A stretch of 64,000 nt of DNA from Sphingomonas hominis. GTDB lineage: Bacteria > Pseudomonadota > Alphaproteobacteria > Sphingomonadales > Sphingomonadaceae. Position 1 is the first letter of the stretch, and every line of letters begins with the position of its first letter. The translations under genes were made by a program, and so were the position numbers. Shown in pieces: positions 63,801 through 64,000 of this stretch. The notes beneath the pieces were generated by a model. The model was not told the origin of the DNA and ran no database searches. It saw only the letters and a list, made by a program, of their open reading frames with translations. Location: assembly GCF_013328205.1 (NCBI RefSeq), contig NZ_JABULH010000003.1:1-64000 (forward strand), given 5' to 3'.

Positions 63801-64000
63801 TCAGACCGGCATGCTCATGATGTCCTTGTACGCGGACAGGATCTTGTTGCGGACCTGCATCGTCGCCTCGAAGCCGACTGATGCCTCTTGCCGGGCGAGC
63901 ATCACCTTGGCGATGTCGATCGTCTCGCCGCGCTCGTACTGCTCCGACAAAGCGGAGGCGCGCTGCTGGCCGTCGTTCACCTTGGCGAGTGCGTTCTGCA
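63801..64000 (-). CDS. fliE: FliE hook-basal-body adapter (partial)
   Basis: The C-terminal 65 residues of FliE, the protein joining MS ring and rod, end at 63801 with SAYKDIMSMPV. The ISKVMLARQEAS-type helix (IDIAKVMLARQEASVGFEATM) and MQVRNKIL are typical. The 5' part lies beyond 64000. Confidence 0.93.
   Translation of the reverse strand, partial: QNALAKVNDGQQRASALSEQYERGETIDIAKVMLARQEASVGFEATMQVRNKILSAYKDIMSMPV

Overview
The window looks like chromosome of a GC-rich, Gram-negative, flagellated alphaproteobacterium, most likely Sphingomonas or a close relative. The evidence is a sphingomonad-style fli superoperon, a TorF-type porin, a flavin monooxygenase, an HWE kinase, CrpFnr regulators with the usual sphingomonad helix-turn-helix, and traces of TonB receptors. 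Genes are tightly packed, and many neighbours overlap by 1 or 4 nt (TGATG, ATGA, GTGA).

Region 1 (1-6230) is signalling: a FixJ-type response regulator, a divergent membrane GGDEF-EAL protein, and a hybrid histidine kinase carrying a LOV (blue-light) domain. Region 2 (6232-10160) looks like the scar of a defence locus. It holds a SNF2 helicase cut off after its first RecA domain and, divergent from it, a Cas3 (HD plus helicase) split by a one-base frameshift. No Cascade genes and no CRISPR array are visible. Region 3 (10177-22468) is housekeeping: a divergent peptidoglycan-recycling pair (LdcA and an Mpl-like ligase), a hydrolase-TPR-gloA-gloB operon, a transsulfuration-type PLP enzyme, a Baeyer-Villiger-type monooxygenase, a YhiN-like flavoprotein, a broken VOC gene, murA and a CrpFnr regulator.

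Region 4 (22469-31477) is a complete potassium-uptake module: TorF porin, a 27-aa membrane peptide, then kdpF-A-B-C-D-E in one direction. Two copies of a decamer spaced by 11 bp lie ahead of it. Region 5 (31478-35689) contains decayed fragments of a TonB receptor and a molybdenum hydroxylase, a three-gene envelope operon whose last gene is frameshifted, and tRNA-Gln(CUG). Region 6 (35690-48640) carries ppx/gppA, rlmE, an HWE kinase with an unusual N-terminal domain, a second CrpFnr regulator, an MBL-fold hydrolase, lipoproteins, a TlpA-type thioredoxin, argH, a small lipoprotein, lysA, a siroheme dehydrogenase with an odd insertion, a ZntB/CorA transporter, a DUF4383 protein and a broken YjbR gene.

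Region 7 (48648-64000, minus strand) is a 17-gene flagellar run read fliE-F-G-H-I-J-K-L-M-N-O-P-Q-R-flhB-fliD-fliS: MS ring, C-ring, export apparatus, hook ruler and filament cap. fliE runs off the window edge.

The main points of interest are the LOV kinase with Met in place of the usual photocycle Gln, the orphan split Cas3 beside a truncated SNF2 helicase, the exact 267-bp repeats in fliK, a FliM lacking the usual CheY-binding peptide, a long palindrome inside the fli operon, and the clustering of single-base gene-breaking lesions. I did not find a complete new system; the best candidates are these remnants and the light-sensing signalling block.
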